From the NCBI GenBank assembly GCA_012515445.1, contig JAAYYI010000008.1, positions 1-32,966 of the forward strand: a stretch of 32,966 nt of DNA. Reading direction: 5' to 3'. The position numbers and the translations under genes are program-made. Positions 30,989 through 32,966 of the stretch are shown piece after piece. Every line of letters starts with the position of its first letter. The stretch's first letter is position 1. The stretch comes from Candidatus Bathyarchaeota archaeon. Lineage in GTDB: Archaea; Thermoproteota; Bathyarchaeia; Bathyarchaeales; Bathycorpusculaceae. Below the pieces are notes generated by a model. That model saw only the letters and a program-made list of their open reading frames with translations. It was not told the origin of the DNA and ran no database searches.

Positions 30989-31747
30989 ATGTCTTCAGAT
31001 GCCATTGGCTGTAAGGATTGTAAACGGGTTAGGGAGCATGTAGCTTCACTGTTACCCTTCAAAGTAATAGAATCAACCCAAGGTAAACCGCTGCGGATCG
31101 GCGGTGTTGCTATGGCTGCGGGTATGTCTCGCAACTTTAACGTTTACACGCCAGAAGAACTCGCGGTTTTTGCCGAAAAGCTGGTTAATGCTCCCGTCTA
31201 CATTGAGCACGTCACTGCAGAGACGGCAGCAGGAAAAGTGACAAAATGCAACTATGATGCGGCTAGCCGAAGTTTGCTCTATGAGGCAGAGATTTACGAC
31301 CAAGCAATAGCGGATAAAGTACGAAATGGCCTGATCCAGCACGTTAGCGTCGGTGCAGACTATAGCTTACTTGATGTCGTCGATGCGAAGGTGCCGCATG
31401 GTCTTTTCAATCCAGAGTTATCCCTTGTAGCAGTTCCAGGTATTCCTGAAACTAACATTAAAGTTTTAGAAAAAGTCGAAGACAAACAGTTAAAAGAAAA
31501 GCTCGCCCAAACCGAAGGTAAACTTTCTGAAGCCGAAAAAACAATTGAAGACCTGCGCAAACAAGTGCCCGGCGGCGGCTTACTCAAGAATCCGCCTAAA
31601 ATGATGGCGGTCTCAGAACATGTCACCGTTCTTGAAGGTCTTCTTCCTCCGCTTGTTGTTGAGCGGTCAAGTATGGGCATGCAAAGACAAGCCCAAGCAG
31701 TCCGAGCCGCACTCTTTAGGGCAAAAGAGCGGCTAGCCGGAGGCTAA
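30989..31747 (+). CDS. HK97-type prohead maturation protease
   Basis: A 252-residue protein. The central domain (about 36-160) matches the phage prohead protease family (serine protease, U35/S78 group): VNAPVYIEHVTAETAAGKVT with His74, RNGLIQHVSVGADYS with Ser120, and PELSLVAVPGIPE with Glu143, the expected His/Ser/acid set. A coiled coil follows (163-192) and then a C-terminal segment that may act as a scaffold, as in HK97-like fused protease-scaffolds. The N-terminus has an unusual CKDC pair (residues 8-11). It would process the capsid interior during assembly. A frameshifted, inverted copy lies at 21019-21560. Confidence 0.85.
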   Translation: MSSDAIGCKDCKRVREHVASLLPFKVIESTQGKPLRIGGVAMAAGMSRNFNVYTPEELAVFAEKLVNAPVYIEHVTAETAAGKVTKCNYDAASRSLLYEAEIYDQAIADKVRNGLIQHVSVGADYSLLDVVDAKVPHGLFNPELSLVAVPGIPETNIKVLEKVEDKQLKEKLAQTEGKLSEAEKTIEDLRKQVPGGGLLKNPPKMMAVSEHVTVLEGLLPPLVVERSSMGMQRQAQAVRAALFRAKERLAGG

Positions 31748-31778
31748 TAGGTTATGCTCACTTTTGTGGGGCTAGTAA

Positions 31779-31796
31779 GCCAAGGACGAACTTGGC
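31779..31796 (+). other. Hairpin between protease and decoration genes
   Basis: GCCAAG and CTTGGC form a perfect six-base stem around a six-base loop, 31 bases upstream of the next ATG. It could attenuate transcription, or protect the mRNA of the strongly needed capsid genes. No T-run follows, so it is not a typical terminator. Confidence 0.35.
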
Positions 31797-31826
31797 CCAA
31801 CGCAAACAGGTTTTGGATAAAATTAA

Positions 31827-32258
31827 ATGACTGATAAAACAGGAAAGCCTTGGATGGCTGCAGGAGAAACCGACGACCCCAACTCGCTCATTGAAAGCTA
31901 TGAAGCAGAAGGCGCAATAACAAAGGGTTCACCGGTGGAATTGACAAATGATGGCAAAGTCAGTGCTACCGCAACCACATGGTATGGCTTTGGCATTGCT
32001 GTAAAATCAGCAGTTGACGGCGAACAAGTACCAATTCTAAGACGCGGCCGGGTCAAAGTAGTTGCTAATGGAGCATTAACCGCTGCAGGAGTCGCAGTTC
32101 GCAACGGCGGAAACGGCAAAGTAACGGAACTAAACGACCAAGCAATCGACGAAAGCGGAGAAGCAAGCTACACCATCTACATGAGTCGCAAACTTGGAAA
32201 AGCACTGCAGAAAGCAGACGCAGACGGCGACTTGATCTTCATCGAAGCAGGTGCTTAG
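31827..32258 (+). CDS. Capsid decoration (DUF2190-like) protein
   Basis: A 143-residue beta-rich protein with AEGAITKGSPVELTNDGKVS, then YGFGIAVKSAVDGEQVPILR, RGRVKVVANGALTAAGVAVR and a final strand DLIFIEAGA. This repeated short-strand layout with 'AITKGxxV' and 'GIAxxxAxxGExVxV' is typical of the DUF2190/capsid-cement family, small proteins that trim or stabilise HK97-fold heads. Its place between protease and capsid genes fits. It ends one base before the capsid gene start. Confidence 0.75.
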   Translation: MTDKTGKPWMAAGETDDPNSLIESYEAEGAITKGSPVELTNDGKVSATATTWYGFGIAVKSAVDGEQVPILRRGRVKVVANGALTAAGVAVRNGGNGKVTELNDQAIDESGEASYTIYMSRKLGKALQKADADGDLIFIEAGA

Positions 32259-32259
32259 C

Positions 32260-32966
32260 ATGAAGCCACGACTCTTTGAAGCAGTAATGACCGACAAAAC
32301 CGCTACTGACGGGTCAGCACGTCAACTCTACGAAAACCTCACGCCTAAGATGAATTCGCATCCCTTCATGAAACGCTATACCGAAGTAGGCATAAAAGAA
32401 GGCCTCTTTAGCGACTCCACCGGCGCACTAGGACAGATGCATAACACGCTAGTACAAGCAGCACAGCCAAACCTCATCGGCAGAAGCATCATAACCGTTC
32501 TACCAACCACAGAACAAATGGAGCGCTTCCCACTCGACGAAAACGCAGTCGCATACCGATATGCCGAAGGCACAGTAACACGTCTAAGCGGCAAAAAAAG
32601 CAGCACAGTTGACATCTACACAAACATACTAGCCGAAGCCAGCGAGGAATGGACTAAGGAATTCACTGAAGACGCCACCTGGAACGTCATGAATAACATG
32701 ATAGAAAAAGTCGGCAGAGCACTCGCCAAAAACGAGACAGAACAAATTCTCGCGCTTTATGCGGCAGTTAGTAGCGCTGACTTAGCCGGCGGAGCAGAAG
32801 TACCCGGAGGCAACGCACCTTTGAACTGGGCTGGGTTGCTTTCAGTGCACAATGCTGTAGAAGGAGAGGACTGGAACCCAACCGTTCTACCATGCAACAC
32901 CATGCAAAAACACCAACTGCTAAACGATGAAAAGTTTGTCAACTCGGTGTATTTGCCAAGTGATGA
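32260..32966 (+). CDS. Major capsid protein, HK97 fold (C-terminus cut by window)
   Basis: The first 235 residues, from ATG at 32260 just after the preceding stop. An N-terminal helical arm (residues 1-60) precedes GRSIITVLPTTEQMERFPLD and later KNETEQILALYAAV and LSVHNAVEGEDWNPTVLPCN; the last block ('NAVEGxDWNPTVLxxN', then 'QLLNDEKFVNSVYLPS') is characteristic of phage major capsid proteins. The P- and A-domain order cannot be verified as the end is missing. Expected role: the icosahedral head shell. No delta-domain cleavage site could be located. Confidence 0.75.
   Translation, partial: MKPRLFEAVMTDKTATDGSARQLYENLTPKMNSHPFMKRYTEVGIKEGLFSDSTGALGQMHNTLVQAAQPNLIGRSIITVLPTTEQMERFPLDENAVAYRYAEGTVTRLSGKKSSTVDIYTNILAEASEEWTKEFTEDATWNVMNNMIEKVGRALAKNETEQILALYAAVSSADLAGGAEVPGGNAPLNWAGLLSVHNAVEGEDWNPTVLPCNTMQKHQLLNDEKFVNSVYLPSD

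Larger units (their letters stand above)
25089..32966. mobile_element. Partial head-tail type provirus (right end outside window)
   Basis: From a tRNA-3'-end fragment the region runs through a compact operon of small DNA-binding proteins (25194-27762), two secreted-protein genes on the other strand (30672-27917), and a capsid module: prohead protease, decoration-type protein and major capsid protein. HK97-fold capsid modules belong to tailed viruses (Caudoviricetes), including those of archaea. No terminase, portal, tail or integrase is in the window, so completeness is unknown. The left boundary rests on the att-like repeat only. Confidence 0.6.

Noticed and set aside
1-32966. CRISPR array, insertion sequence with transposase, or rRNA
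   Set aside because: No regularly spaced repeats, no transposase-like protein and no rRNA-like sequence were seen on either strand.

Overview
The window looks archaeal, most like an uncultured Bathyarchaeia or related Thermoproteota lineage. The evidence is a set of archaeal-type families rather than one marker: an F420 gamma-glutamyl-ligase family protein, an Elf1-like zinc ribbon, a secreted PQQ-type beta-propeller anchored by a C-terminal helix, and tRNA-type att fragments. Some genes have a TATA-like box about 25 bases before the start and no ribosome binding site, while others use GGAGG or GGTGAT. The taxonomic call is inference; no rRNA or complete tRNA is present.

Layout. (1) Bases 1-2038 are accessory DNA: the C-terminal end of a probable integrase, a sequence resembling the 3' end of a tRNA, and a three-gene cassette (Cys-rich protein, coiled-coil protein, winged-helix protein with a degenerate C2H2 finger). 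(2) Bases 2178-18943 are mostly chromosomal: a secreted beta-propeller protein, a stomatin-type SPFH protein, a metal ABC transporter with a Nudix hydrolase, a coiled-coil protein, an Elf1-like zinc ribbon, two membrane proteins, a double-domain diiron ferritin-like protein, an Imm-5-type 'putative immunity protein', a helix-turn-helix/PH-domain gene pair, a nuclease-like winged-helix protein, an aldo/keto reductase and a CofE-like protein. (3) Bases 18944-25109 mix ordinary genes (VOC protein, citrate synthase, PH-domain membrane proteins, a beta-lactamase-fold hydrolase) with decayed viral debris: a frameshifted prohead-protease pseudogene, a helix-turn-helix tail, an integrase tail, and two copies of a tRNA 3' end exactly 5400 bases apart. 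(4) From about 25.1 kb to the right edge lies what I read as part of a head-tail provirus. It starts with a tightly coupled seven-gene early or regulatory operon (25194-27762), continues with two divergent secreted-protein genes (one with a caspase-like His/Cys arrangement), and ends with a capsid module (prohead protease, decoration-type protein, truncated major capsid protein).

The main result is that the elements are related. The winged-helix protein at 1046-2038 is a clear homologue of the one in the 25-27 kb operon. The protease pseudogene at 21.0-21.6 kb is an inverted, decayed copy of the intact gene at 31 kb, including a nearly identical 28-base element ahead of the start. The fragment at 23.3 kb matches the tail of the operon's last gene. 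The locus therefore seems to have received related integrative viruses repeatedly, with debris left between housekeeping genes. The right end of the newest element, its integrase and the intact tRNA target lie outside the window.
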